This document shows, in pieces, positions 38,962-46,684 of a stretch of 64,000 nt of DNA. A program made the translations under genes and the position numbers. The DNA is from Amycolatopsis lurida (lineage in GTDB: Bacteria; Actinomycetota; Actinomycetes; Mycobacteriales; Pseudonocardiaceae): positions 1,922,001 through 1,986,000 of the forward strand of contig NZ_FNTA01000004.1 of assembly GCF_900105055.1 (NCBI RefSeq). The letters are read 5' to 3'. The notes under the pieces were generated by a model. That model worked only from the letters and a program-made list of their open reading frames with translations, ran no database searches and was not told the origin of the DNA. Numbering within the stretch: position 1 is the stretch's first letter; every line of letters begins with the position of its first letter.

Positions 38962-40280
38962 AACACCTGCACCTCAACGCGTTCGTGATGCCGAACGGTC
39001 ATCACGAGGCGGCGTGGCGGCATCCGAGTACGGATCCGCACCGGGCCGCATCACTGAAGCACTACGTCGACATCGCGCGCACGGCGGAGCGCGGCAAGCT
39101 GGATTCGCTGTTCCTGGCCGACGGCGTCGCCTTGTGGGGCAACGTCCGCTACAACTCGCACACCCTGTTCGAGCCGCTGACGCTGCTTTCGGCGCTGGCC
39201 GGGGCCACCGAGCACATCGGCCTGATCGCCACCGCGTCGACGACCTACAACGAGCCGTACCACCTGGCCAGGAAGTTCGCGTCGCTCGACCATCTCAGCG
39301 GTGGCCGCGCGGGCTGGAACATCGTGACGTCGGCCGGTGAGGACGAGGCCCGCAACTTCAACCGCGACGCCCGGCCCCCGCACGCGCTCCGCTACGAACG
39401 CGCCACTGAATTCCTTGAAGTGGCGAAGAAACTCTGGGACAGCTGGGACGACGGCGCGGCTGTGATCGACAAGGCGACCGGGGTCTACGCCGACACCGAC
39501 CGCATCCATCCGATCGACCACAACGGGCCACATTTCCAGGTGCGCGGACCGCTGAACATCCCGCGTCCGGTGCAGGGGCATCCGTTGCTCGTCCAGGCCG
39601 GTTCCTCGGAGACGGGCAAGGAGTACGCGGCCCGGTTCGCCGAGGCGGTGTTCACCGCGCAGCAGACTTTCGCCGAGGGCAAGGCTTTCTACGACGACGT
39701 CAAGGGAAGGCTCGCGAAATACGGCCGCTCTCCCGACGAGATCAAGATCCTGCCGGGGATCAGCCCGATCCTGGGCCGCACCGAGGCCGAGGCGAAGGAA
39801 CGCGAGGCCGAACTCAACGCCCTCATCACGCCCGCGTACGGCGTGCGGCAGTTGTCGACCATGCTCGACCACGATCTGACGCCATATCCGCTCGACGGTC
39901 CGCTACCCGACGTCGGCACGTTCACCGAAGGCGCGCAGAGCCGTTTCGAACTGGTCACCGGCCTGGCAAGGCGCGAGAACCTGACCATCCGCCAGCTGAT
40001 CGAGCGGCTCGCGGGCGGTCGCGGGCACCGCGTGTTCGCCGGCACCGCCACGCAGGTCGCCGACCAGCTGGAGCACTGGTTCACCGAAGGCGCCGCGGAC
40101 GGCTTCAACGTCATGCCGCCCACGCTTCCAGGCGGCCTAGAGGACTTCGTCGACCTCGTCGTCCCGGAACTCCAGCGGCGCGGATTGTTCCGCACCGAAT
40201 ACACCGCCACGACCTTGCGGGGCCACTACGGCCTCGCCCGCCCTGTCACCCGCACCCGAGTAAAGGAGCACGCCGCATGA
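38958..40280 (+). CDS. FMN-dependent monooxygenase of the NtaA/SnaA/DszA group (LLM class)
   Basis: 440 residues. The luciferase-like barrel shows the group-specific segments DSLFLADGVALWG, TASTTYNEPYHLARKFASLDHLSGGRAGWNIVTS (flavin contacts) and LLVQAGSSETGKE. Relatives oxidise sulfones, nitrilotriacetate or similar xenobiotics with FMNH2 from a separate reductase; no flavin reductase gene is in the operon. It sits between the permease and the TauD-like dioxygenase, both with ATGA overlaps. A desulfonation or C-S/C-N cleavage role after import is the best inference. Confidence 0.92.
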   Translation: MKHLHLNAFVMPNGHHEAAWRHPSTDPHRAASLKHYVDIARTAERGKLDSLFLADGVALWGNVRYNSHTLFEPLTLLSALAGATEHIGLIATASTTYNEPYHLARKFASLDHLSGGRAGWNIVTSAGEDEARNFNRDARPPHALRYERATEFLEVAKKLWDSWDDGAAVIDKATGVYADTDRIHPIDHNGPHFQVRGPLNIPRPVQGHPLLVQAGSSETGKEYAARFAEAVFTAQQTFAEGKAFYDDVKGRLAKYGRSPDEIKILPGISPILGRTEAEAKEREAELNALITPAYGVRQLSTMLDHDLTPYPLDGPLPDVGTFTEGAQSRFELVTGLARRENLTIRQLIERLAGGRGHRVFAGTATQVADQLEHWFTEGAADGFNVMPPTLPGGLEDFVDLVVPELQRRGLFRTEYTATTLRGHYGLARPVTRTRVKEHAA

Positions 40281-41179
40281 CCGCCCTGAACACCCAGGTC
40301 GAGGTCCGCAAGATCACCGGCAGGATCGGCGCGCAGGTCATCGGCGTCGATCCGGCCAAGGACCTCGACACCGCGACCGTCGCCTTCGTCACCGAGGCCC
40401 TGCACGAGCACAAGGCGCTCGTCTTCCGCGACGTCGACCTCGACGACGCGGGCCAGCAGCGGTTCGCCGAGCACTTCGGCGAACTGACCAAGGCACATCC
40501 GACCGTCCCGTCGGTGGACGGCGAGCCCGCCATCCTGCCGGTCGACAGCGAGCAGGGCCGCGCGAACCAGTGGCACACCGACGTCACCTTCGTGCTCAAC
40601 CCGCCGAAGGCCAGCACGCTGCGCAGCCTGGTCGTCCCTCCGTACGGCGGTGAAACGCTGATCGCCAACTCGGCCGCGGCCTACCGGGACCTGCCCGAGC
40701 CACTCCGGGCGTTCGCGGACACGCTGCGCGCCGAGCACACCAACGACTACGACTACGCGAAAGCGCCGGAGACCCTCGACGAGGCGGAGCAGGAGCGCCG
40801 GAAGGTGTTCGTCTCGCAGAAGTTCCGCACAGTCCACCCGGTGGTGCGGGTGCATCCGGTGACCGGAGAACGCGGGCTGTACATCGGCGGGTTCGCGCAG
40901 CGGATCGTCGGGCTGTCCAAGGGCGAGTCGCGGGACATCCTGCGGCTGCTGCAGTCCTACGTGACACGGCCGGAGAACGTCGTGCGGGTGAGCTGGGAGC
41001 CGAACCAGCTGGTGCTGTTCGACAACCGCATCACCCAGCACTACGCCGTCGACAACTACGACGACCTGCCCCGCCGTCTGAACCGGGTGACCGTGGCGGG
41101 CGACGTCCCGGTCGGCATCGACGGGGTGCCGAGCGAATCCCTCGAAGGCGACGCTTCGCACTACTCCCCCATCGCCTGA
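40277..41179 (+). CDS. TauD/TfdA-family 2-oxoglutarate/Fe(II) dioxygenase
   Basis: 300 residues with the facial triad His100 and Asp102 (WHTDVTF) and His255 (TQHYAVDNY). The 2-oxoglutarate-binding Arg lies shortly after, in DDLPRRLNRV. It hydroxylates a taurine-, alkylsulfate- or related substrate so that sulfite or sulfate is released. It is the last gene of the coupled block; a 27-bp gap then leads to the sigma factor. The substrate could also be a herbicide-like aryloxy acid, but the transport context favours an organosulfur compound. Confidence 0.93.
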   Translation: MTALNTQVEVRKITGRIGAQVIGVDPAKDLDTATVAFVTEALHEHKALVFRDVDLDDAGQQRFAEHFGELTKAHPTVPSVDGEPAILPVDSEQGRANQWHTDVTFVLNPPKASTLRSLVVPPYGGETLIANSAAAYRDLPEPLRAFADTLRAEHTNDYDYAKAPETLDEAEQERRKVFVSQKFRTVHPVVRVHPVTGERGLYIGGFAQRIVGLSKGESRDILRLLQSYVTRPENVVRVSWEPNQLVLFDNRITQHYAVDNYDDLPRRLNRVTVAGDVPVGIDGVPSESLEGDASHYSPIA

Positions 41180-41206
41180 CGGTCTCCATGAGGTAAGACT
41201 GGCGTC

Positions 41207-42421
41207 GTGAAGGACGATCGCCAGGTGGAAGCGCTCCTGCGGGAGCTGGCCCCGCAGGTCATCGGGTTGCTGGTGCGCAAGCACGGGCAGTTCGACGCCT
41301 GCGAGGACGCCGTCCAGGAGGCCCTGCTCTCGGCCGCGCAGCAATGGCCGGAGCAGGGCGTCCCGGACAGTCCGAAGTCCTGGCTCGCGACGGTCGCGAC
41401 CCGGCGGCTGGTGGACGAGTGGCGCAGCGAAAGCGCGCGACGGCGGCGCGAGGAGAACGACGCGCTGATGGCCCCGGCTCCAGCCGCTGTGTCCGATTCG
41501 GACGACACGCTCACCGTTCTTTTCCTGTGCTGCCACCCTTCCTTGTCCGCGCCGTCGCAACTCGCGCTCACCCTGCGCGCCGTCGGGGGCCTGACCACGG
41601 GCGAGATCTCGACCGCGTTCCTGGTCCCGGAATCGACGCTGGCCCAGCGGATCAGCCGGGCGAAACAGACCATCAAGAAGGCGGGCGCCGAGTTCGTCCT
41701 GCCGCCCGCCGGGGAACTGGCCGAACGGCTCCGCGTCGTCCTCCAAGTCCTGTACCTGATCTTCAACGAGGGCTACACGACCAGCGGCGGCCCCGACCTG
41801 CACCGCGCGGACCTGACCGCCGAAGCGATCCGGCTGACCAGGCTGCTCCGGCGGCTCATGCCGGACGAGGACGAGGTCACCGGCCTGCTCGCGCTCATGC
41901 TGCTGACCGACGCCCGCCGCGCCGCCCGCGCCGGTGAGGACGGCTCGCTCGTCCCCCTCGCCGAGCAGGACCGTTCGCGCTGGAACGCGGAAATGATCGC
42001 CGAAGGCGTGTCGCTGGTGAGCGAGGCCTTGGCGGCGGGCCCGGTCGGGCCGTACCAGGTGCAGGCCGCGATCGCCGCCGTCCACTCCGAGGCGGCCACC
42101 GCGTCCGACACGGACTGGCCCCAGATCCTCGCGCTCTACGACGTCCTCGAAAAGATTTCGCCCGGCCCGGTCGTCACGCTCAACCGCGCCGTCGCGGTCG
42201 CCGAGGTCAACGGGCCGGAAGCGGGCCTCGAACTGCTGGCCACGCTCGACGACGACAACCGGATGAGCCAGACCCACCGGCTCGATTCCGTCCGCGGGCA
42301 CCTGCTGGAACTGGCCGGGGACACCGGCGCCGCGCGCGAGGCCTACCTCCGGGCCGCCGGCAGAACCGCGAGCGAACCCGAGAAGCAGTACCTGACGCGG
42401 CGCGCGGAGCGGCTCACCTGA
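41207..42421 (+). CDS. ECF sigma factor with long C-terminal extension (ECF42-like, DUF6596)
   Basis: 404 residues. The sigma-2 region (about 8-75) contains DAVQEALLSAAQQWP and the sigma-4 region (about 110-165) contains GEISTAFLVPESTLAQRISRAKQTI. A helical TPR-like extension of about 230 residues follows (FNEGYTTSGG, then LYDVLEKISPGPVVTLNRAVAVAE). In this group the extension controls activity and no classical anti-sigma factor is needed. A DGPF/YCII-type gene usually sits next to such sigma factors, but none is visible here. GTG start; no strong ribosome site. Promoter targets are unknown. Confidence 0.92.
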   Translation: MKDDRQVEALLRELAPQVIGLLVRKHGQFDACEDAVQEALLSAAQQWPEQGVPDSPKSWLATVATRRLVDEWRSESARRRREENDALMAPAPAAVSDSDDTLTVLFLCCHPSLSAPSQLALTLRAVGGLTTGEISTAFLVPESTLAQRISRAKQTIKKAGAEFVLPPAGELAERLRVVLQVLYLIFNEGYTTSGGPDLHRADLTAEAIRLTRLLRRLMPDEDEVTGLLALMLLTDARRAARAGEDGSLVPLAEQDRSRWNAEMIAEGVSLVSEALAAGPVGPYQVQAAIAAVHSEAATASDTDWPQILALYDVLEKISPGPVVTLNRAVAVAEVNGPEAGLELLATLDDDNRMSQTHRLDSVRGHLLELAGDTGAAREAYLRAAGRTASEPEKQYLTRRAERLT

Positions 42422-42424
42422 GCT

Positions 42425-43054
42425 TCACCTGCGCAGATGCGGCAGCAGACGGTCGATCACCGCGGTGTAGTCGGATCGGGCCTCGATCGCGCGGGGAACG
42501 TCGTCGAACGTCGTCACCGAGCTCGGGCACACCCGGATCCCGGGCAGGGCGAAGGTGTCGAGCAGACGTTTGCTTTCGGCGTCATAGGCCTTGTAGGTGT
42601 ACTGGACACCGGTGACCGCGACGGAGAGAGGCGCCTTCCCCTGCCGCTCGTACCCGTCACAGGTGCCGATGGGCCTGTCCGTCGGCTTCGGGTACTCGCA
42701 CACCACCACCTGGACCTGCCCGTCCTGGGAAGTCCCCATCGGCAGATGCTGGGCGGCGGTGCCGGTGAAGTCGCTCATGCCCTTGCCGTCGACCACGAAG
42801 TAGGCCAGCCGATGGGGGCCGGACGGCGTGCGCGGCTCCGTCTTCCCGTCGAGGCCGGACGGGGAACGCACGCGATCCGATTCCGCGGTCTCCGGGCAGA
42901 AGGCCACGGGTGGTGGCGCCGTCGTCACCGGCGCCGATGGCGGCGGGCTGGATTCCGCCGCCGGACGCGGTTCCTCACGGGAGGTCACCACGACGGCGGC
43001 GACCACGCCCGCGGCCACGACGGCCAGGAGCGTGATCACGAGCCGCCGTCGCAT
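42425..43054 (-). CDS. unrecognised membrane-anchored or secreted protein
   Basis: 209 residues. An N-terminal hydrophobic segment (MRRRLVITLLAVVAAGVVAA) serves as signal anchor, followed by a Pro/Thr/Ser linker to about 50 and a globular extracytoplasmic domain with four Cys residues, probably two disulfides. The family is not recognised. Its ATG lies 2 bp after the stop of the ketosteroid-isomerase-like gene, so the two are probably co-translated and it belongs to the KstR-like operon. It is convergent with the sigma factor gene, with only 3 bp between stops. Confidence 0.75.
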   Translation of the reverse strand: MRRRLVITLLAVVAAGVVAAVVVTSREEPRPAAESSPPPSAPVTTAPPPVAFCPETAESDRVRSPSGLDGKTEPRTPSGPHRLAYFVVDGKGMSDFTGTAAQHLPMGTSQDGQVQVVVCEYPKPTDRPIGTCDGYERQGKAPLSVAVTGVQYTYKAYDAESKRLLDTFALPGIRVCPSSVTTFDDVPRAIEARSDYTAVIDRLLPHLRR

Positions 43055-43056
43055 GC

Positions 43057-43500
43057 TCAGCTCTCTTGGCGGGCCGTGGCCATGGCGCGCTCGGTTTCCC
43101 AGAACGCGCGCATCGACACGATCAGCCCGTCTTCGCGTACCCGGTAGACGAACACGCCGTCGGTGTCGACGCGGTAGCCACCGGGCAGATACGTCGTGAT
43201 CGTGCCGACGTTCGCGACCTCGTCCCCGGCCGCGTGGGAATCGCGGATGGTGAACTGGAAGCGTTCGACGTTCGCGATCGTCTTGTCCCAGAAGGCACTG
43301 ATCCCGTCCTGGCCGTGATGACCCTTGCCTTCCTCGTCGAACATCGACGGGCCGACGGGGTCTTCGACGACGGCGTCTCCGGCGAAGAGCGCGAGCCAGG
43401 CGGCCTTGTCCCCGGCGGTGACGGCGGTCATCGAGCGGAACGCGGCCTGACGCGCGGGAGGCTGTGTGGCGGCCGGATCCCAGCAGACGTCGACACCCAT
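43057..43500 (-). CDS. NTF2-like protein of the ketosteroid isomerase type
   Basis: 147 residues with a single NTF2/SnoaL cone. VEDPVG carries Asp47, matching the catalytic base of bacterial delta5-3-ketosteroid isomerases. Asp114 (DTDGVFVY) is in the position of their second acid, and the end strand GLIVSMRAF also matches. The Tyr expected near residue 20-24 is not apparent (FRSMTAV), so activity may differ. The gene lies 3 bp after the F420-dependent oxidoreductase stop and 2 bp before the next gene. With the KstR-type operator upstream, a steroid-modifying role is plausible. Confidence 0.85.
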   Translation of the reverse strand: MGVDVCWDPAATQPPARQAAFRSMTAVTAGDKAAWLALFAGDAVVEDPVGPSMFDEEGKGHHGQDGISAFWDKTIANVERFQFTIRDSHAAGDEVANVGTITTYLPGGYRVDTDGVFVYRVREDGLIVSMRAFWETERAMATARQES

Positions 43501-43503
43501 GGT

Positions 43504-44379
43504 TCAGTCTCCGATCTTCGCGATGATCTCGTCGCCGAACTTCTTGATGGAATCGAGTTTCGGGCCGACTTCGGCATCGAAACCGAGGCCGTCGAACACC
43601 CACGGCATGGTGATGATGTCGGTGACGCCGATATCGCCCTGTTCGCGGTAGCCGTCGAGACCGAACTTGTCGATGCAGACGGCCTGGTACTCGAAGGGAT
43701 CGCCGGCGCGGCCTTGGTCGGCCAGCAGCCCGCGCAGCTTGGCGATCGTATCGCGGAGGTCGTCGAACTTCATCATCGCCGACGACCAGCCGTCCGCCAC
43801 ACGCGCGGCCCGGCGCAGCGCGACGTCGGTGTGCCCGCCGATGTAGAACGGCACGCGCGACGGCGGCGCCGGGCTCATCCGGAGCTTGTCGAAGTCGAAG
43901 AACTCGCCGTGGAATTCGACCATCCCGCCGCCGAGGATCAGGCGCAGCACCTCGATGGCCTCGTCCACGCGCTTGCCGCGCCGCTCGTACGGCGCGCCGC
44001 ACCAGCGGAACTCCTCCGGCGACCAGCCGACGCCGAGCCCGAGCCCGAAGCGGCCACCGGTCAGCGCCGCGACGGAGTTGACCTGGCGGGCGAGCAGGAC
44101 CGGGTTGCGGGAGCCCAGTTTGAGCACGGAGGTGTAGAAGGTGAGCCGTTCGGTGACCGCGCCCATCGACGCGGCCGCGATCAGCGGATCGGCCCAGGGC
44201 GTCTCCTCGGTCCAGAAGCGGCTGCCGTCGGGCGTGTACGGATAGTCGGCCGAGACCGTTTCGGAATAGAACAGGGAATCCGGGAGCGCGATCGAGGAGA
44301 AACCCGCTTCTTCGGCCGCACGGGCGAGTTCGCCCAGCTGATCGAGCGGATTCATCGCGATCGACAGGGTGAACTTCAT
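43504..44379 (-). CDS. LLM-class F420-dependent oxidoreductase
   Basis: 291 residues. Barrel features include the start KFTLSIAMNPLDQLGELARAAEEAGFSS-like strand, LTFYTSVLKLGSRNPVLLARQ and GRFGLGLGVGWSPEEF, typical of the probable F420-dependent actinobacterial subfamily. Such enzymes move a hydride between reduced F420 and an organic substrate. The ATG at 44379 is only 11 bp from a KstR-like palindrome that overlaps a TATAGT -10-like hexamer, so the transcript may be almost leaderless. It heads a three-gene minus-strand operon. A mycobacterial KstR-controlled F420 oxidoreductase is known; orthology here is inference. Confidence 0.9.
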   Translation of the reverse strand: MKFTLSIAMNPLDQLGELARAAEEAGFSSIALPDSLFYSETVSADYPYTPDGSRFWTEETPWADPLIAAASMGAVTERLTFYTSVLKLGSRNPVLLARQVNSVAALTGGRFGLGLGVGWSPEEFRWCGAPYERRGKRVDEAIEVLRLILGGGMVEFHGEFFDFDKLRMSPAPPSRVPFYIGGHTDVALRRAARVADGWSSAMMKFDDLRDTIAKLRGLLADQGRAGDPFEYQAVCIDKFGLDGYREQGDIGVTDIITMPWVFDGLGFDAEVGPKLDSIKKFGDEIIAKIGD

Positions 44380-44386
44380 GGGGCCG

Positions 44387-44406
44387 AACTATAACGTGTT
44401 CTAGTT
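44387..44406 (-). promoter_or_regulatory. KstR-like operator overlapping a -10 hexamer
   Basis: The 20-bp near-palindrome AACTATAACGTGTTCTAGTT contains at 44390-44403 an exact match to the published KstR consensus TnnAACnnGTTnnA. On the minus strand TATAGT (44388-44393) lies inside it and could be the -10 element of the oxidoreductase operon, so repressor binding would block the promoter. KstR represses sterol catabolism genes in mycobacteria and rhodococci. Confidence 0.6.
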
Positions 44407-44489
44407 TCTCCCGCCAGTGCGCGCGGGAACCACCGGCGGGCGCTCCGCGTTGATCGGAGCAAAGGCCGAACGATTCCTGGAGTGAACCC

Positions 44490-45263
44490 ATGGGCACCGC
44501 GATCTTCCTGATCGTGCTCCTCGTCGTCGTGGTCGGCGGCGGCATCTACTTCGCGAAATCCCAGGCGGCGGCCAAGAAGCGCCAGCTGGACGACGCGAAG
44601 GCCGACGCACGGCGCCTCGTCGAGCGGCTCGGCGGTCAGGTCATGAACCTCACCGGCACCGACACCGCCTCCCAGCAGGCGATGGCGGACGCGTCCGAAC
44701 GTTTCACCGCGGCGGGCTCGCAGATGGAGCAGGCGCAGACCGTCGAGCAGGCCCGGCTGGTGCGCGAGACCGCCATCGAGGGGCTCTACTACGTCCGCGC
44801 GGCGCGGCTCGCGATGGGCATGGACCCCGGTCCGGAGCTTCCCGGCAGCGAAGAGCGCGACGCGGCCGGCAAGGTCACCGAGTACCGCTCGGTCGACGTC
44901 GAGGGCGAGCACTACGAGGCTTCGCCGGACCCGAGCCAGCGCACGCCGCACTACTACCCCGGTGGCCGCGTGGCGGGCCGTCCGGTGCCGCAGGGCTGGT
45001 ACAGCGAGCCGTGGTGGAAACCCGCGCTCGTCGCCGGCGCCTGGGGTCTCGGTTCGATGCTGCTGTTCAGCGCGATGTTCTCCGGCATGGCGGGCATCGC
45101 GAGCGCGTCGGCCTGGGAATCGGGCTATGACGCGGGCCAGGAGGACGCCGGTGCCGGTGATGCCGGCGGCGACGCCGGCGGAGACATGGGCGGGGACGCC
45201 GGTGGATTCGACGGCGGCGGCTTCGATGGCGGCGGTTTCGACGGCGGGGGCTTCGACTTCTAG
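44490..45263 (+). CDS. unrecognised membrane protein with Gly/Asp/Phe repeat tail
   Basis: 257 residues. An N-terminal membrane helix (3-23) precedes a charged helical region (about 25-110, KKRQLDDAKADARRLVERL), which is probably a coiled coil. A middle Pro-rich stretch and a second helix (about 178-205) follow. The C-terminal 40 residues are an acidic, Gly-rich low-complexity tail ending in four GGGFD-type repeats. I recognise a common actinobacterial architecture but no function. The ATG follows TGGAGTGAACCC. It is divergent from the F420 oxidoreductase and followed by a family 3 hairpin. Confidence 0.75.
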   Translation: MGTAIFLIVLLVVVVGGGIYFAKSQAAAKKRQLDDAKADARRLVERLGGQVMNLTGTDTASQQAMADASERFTAAGSQMEQAQTVEQARLVRETAIEGLYYVRAARLAMGMDPGPELPGSEERDAAGKVTEYRSVDVEGEHYEASPDPSQRTPHYYPGGRVAGRPVPQGWYSEPWWKPALVAGAWGLGSMLLFSAMFSGMAGIASASAWESGYDAGQEDAGAGDAGGDAGGDMGGDAGGFDGGGFDGGGFDGGGFDF

Positions 45264-45272
45264 CGCGGGCTG

Positions 45273-45343
45273 AAGGGGCCCTCCACCGCATGAGATGCGG
45301 TGAAGGGCCCCTTCGCTGCGTCTGATGCGGGGAAAGGGCCCTT
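45273..45343. repeat. family 3 intergenic hairpin element, copy 1
   Basis: A 19-bp stem (45273-45291 with 45295-45313, one mismatch) with arm AAGGGGCCCTCCACCGCAT, followed by a related third arm ending in AAGGGCCCTT (45334-45343). It lies between convergent genes (stops at 45263 and 45355) and probably terminates both. A second copy is at 51568-51648. Confidence 0.8.
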
Positions 45344-45354
45344 CACCCGGCTCG

Positions 45355-46164
45355 TCAGGCGGGCTGGCAGGTAGGGCACCAGAAGAGATTCCGCGCCGCC
45401 AGATCGCTCCGCAGCACCGCAGTCCCGCACACCAGACAGGGCATCCCCTCGCGCCGGTAGACGTAGACCTCGCCCCCGTGCCGGTCCTGCCGCGGCGCGC
45501 GGCCCGTGACCTCGGGCAGGTGCTCCGGCGCGACCGTGTCGATCCGTCCCACCCGGACACCGTGCCGCATGAGCGTCACGAGATCCGCCCACATGTCGTC
45601 CCACAGCCCGCGGTCGAGCGCGCGGCCGGGGACGAGCGGGGCGACACCGTGCCGGAACAACACTTCGGCACGATACACGTTGCCGACGCCCGCCAGCACC
45701 GACTGGTCCATCAGCAGTGCCGCGATCGACGTCTTCGACCGCGAGATCCGTTCCCACGCCTTGTCCGGCTTCGCGTCGCGGCGCAGCGGGTCCGGGCCCA
45801 GCCGTGCCTTGATCGCGTCGACCTGGGGTCCGTCCAGGAGTTCACACCGGGTCGGGCCGCGCAGGTCGGCCGAATGCGTCGGGCCGACCAGCCGCATCCG
45901 CACCTGCCCCACCGGTTCCAGAGCGGGCAGCGGTACGTCGGAGAACGTGCCGTAGAGGCCGAGGTGGACGTGCACCGTCCCGTATGGACCGTAGCCGTGG
46001 AACAGGTGCTTCCCGTACGCCTCGGCCTTCACCAGCACCTGGCCGTCCAAACGGGACGCTTCGGCGGCGAAGCGTCCTTGCGGGCTGCTCACCTCGACCG
46101 GGTGCCCGGCGAACCGGCGTTTGTGCAGACGTGCCAGGCGATGGAGCGTGTGCCCCTCGGGCAT
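45355..46164 (-). CDS. Fpg/Nei-family DNA glycosylase (endonuclease VIII-like)
   Basis: 269 residues beginning MPEGHTLHR, the catalytic Pro2-Glu3 pair with the Nei-type TLHR extension. The helix-two-turn-helix region is LLMDQSVLAGVGNVYRAEVLFRHG, and a C-terminal zinc finger has CLVCG and CPTC. It removes oxidised pyrimidines or abasic residues and cuts the strand. It lies directly downstream of rpiB, with a 1-bp gap, so the two are co-transcribed. All catalytic residues are present. Confidence 0.93.
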   Translation of the reverse strand: MPEGHTLHRLARLHKRRFAGHPVEVSSPQGRFAAEASRLDGQVLVKAEAYGKHLFHGYGPYGTVHVHLGLYGTFSDVPLPALEPVGQVRMRLVGPTHSADLRGPTRCELLDGPQVDAIKARLGPDPLRRDAKPDKAWERISRSKTSIAALLMDQSVLAGVGNVYRAEVLFRHGVAPLVPGRALDRGLWDDMWADLVTLMRHGVRVGRIDTVAPEHLPEVTGRAPRQDRHGGEVYVYRREGMPCLVCGTAVLRSDLAARNLFWCPTCQPA

Positions 46165-46165
46165 G

Positions 46166-46639
46166 TCAGTGCTCGGGCAGCGGCGGCGGCCAGCCGGTGT
46201 TCTCGTAGTCCAGGATCTGCTGGACGCGGCGGCCGTGGCGCTCGTCCGGGCTCGGCGGGGTCGCGAGGAACGCCTCGACGATCTCCGTGGCCTCTTCGGT
46301 GGTGTGCATCCGCGCGCCGACGCCGATCAGCTGGGCGTGGTTGTGCTCGCGGGTGAGCTTCGCGGTCTCGGCGCTCCACGCGAGGCCGGCGCGAGCGCCC
46401 TTCACCTTGTTGGCCGCGATCTGCTCGCCGTTGCCGGAGCCGCCGACGACGATGCCGAGGCTGCCCTCGTCCGCGACGACGCGGCGAGCAGCCTCGATGC
46501 AGAAAGCGGGGTAGTCGTCGGCCGCGTCGTAGACGAAGGGACCGACGTCCTCGACGTCGTGGCCCTGCTCCTTGAGGTGGGCCACGAGGTGGTTCTTCAG
46601 TTCGAAACCGGCATGGTCGGAGCCAAGGTAAACACGCAC
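46166..46639 (-). CDS. rpiB: ribose-5-phosphate isomerase B
   Basis: 157 residues. The N-terminal LGSDHAGFELK and the phosphate/active loop GGSGNGEQIAANKV define the RpiB/LacAB family. The Glu in SGNGE (Glu72) replaces the Cys of the E. coli enzyme, as in mycobacterial RpiB. It interconverts ribose 5-phosphate and ribulose 5-phosphate in the pentose phosphate pathway. I begin at the GTG at 46639; the ATG at 46675 would add 12 residues without homology. It is divergent from the ComB-like gene, 45 bp away. Confidence 0.94.
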   Translation of the reverse strand: MRVYLGSDHAGFELKNHLVAHLKEQGHDVEDVGPFVYDAADDYPAFCIEAARRVVADEGSLGIVVGGSGNGEQIAANKVKGARAGLAWSAETAKLTREHNHAQLIGVGARMHTTEEATEIVEAFLATPPSPDERHGRRVQQILDYENTGWPPPLPEH

Positions 46640-46684
46640 AGCGCGGAGTCTGCCATCACGTTCCGGCGCGGGCATGCTGTGGGG

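Noticed and set aside
43066..44394. 442-codon plus-strand frame opposite the F420 oxidoreductase and isomerase-like genes
   Set aside because: Opposes two recognisable genes and would read through the KstR-like operator; no recognisable domain.
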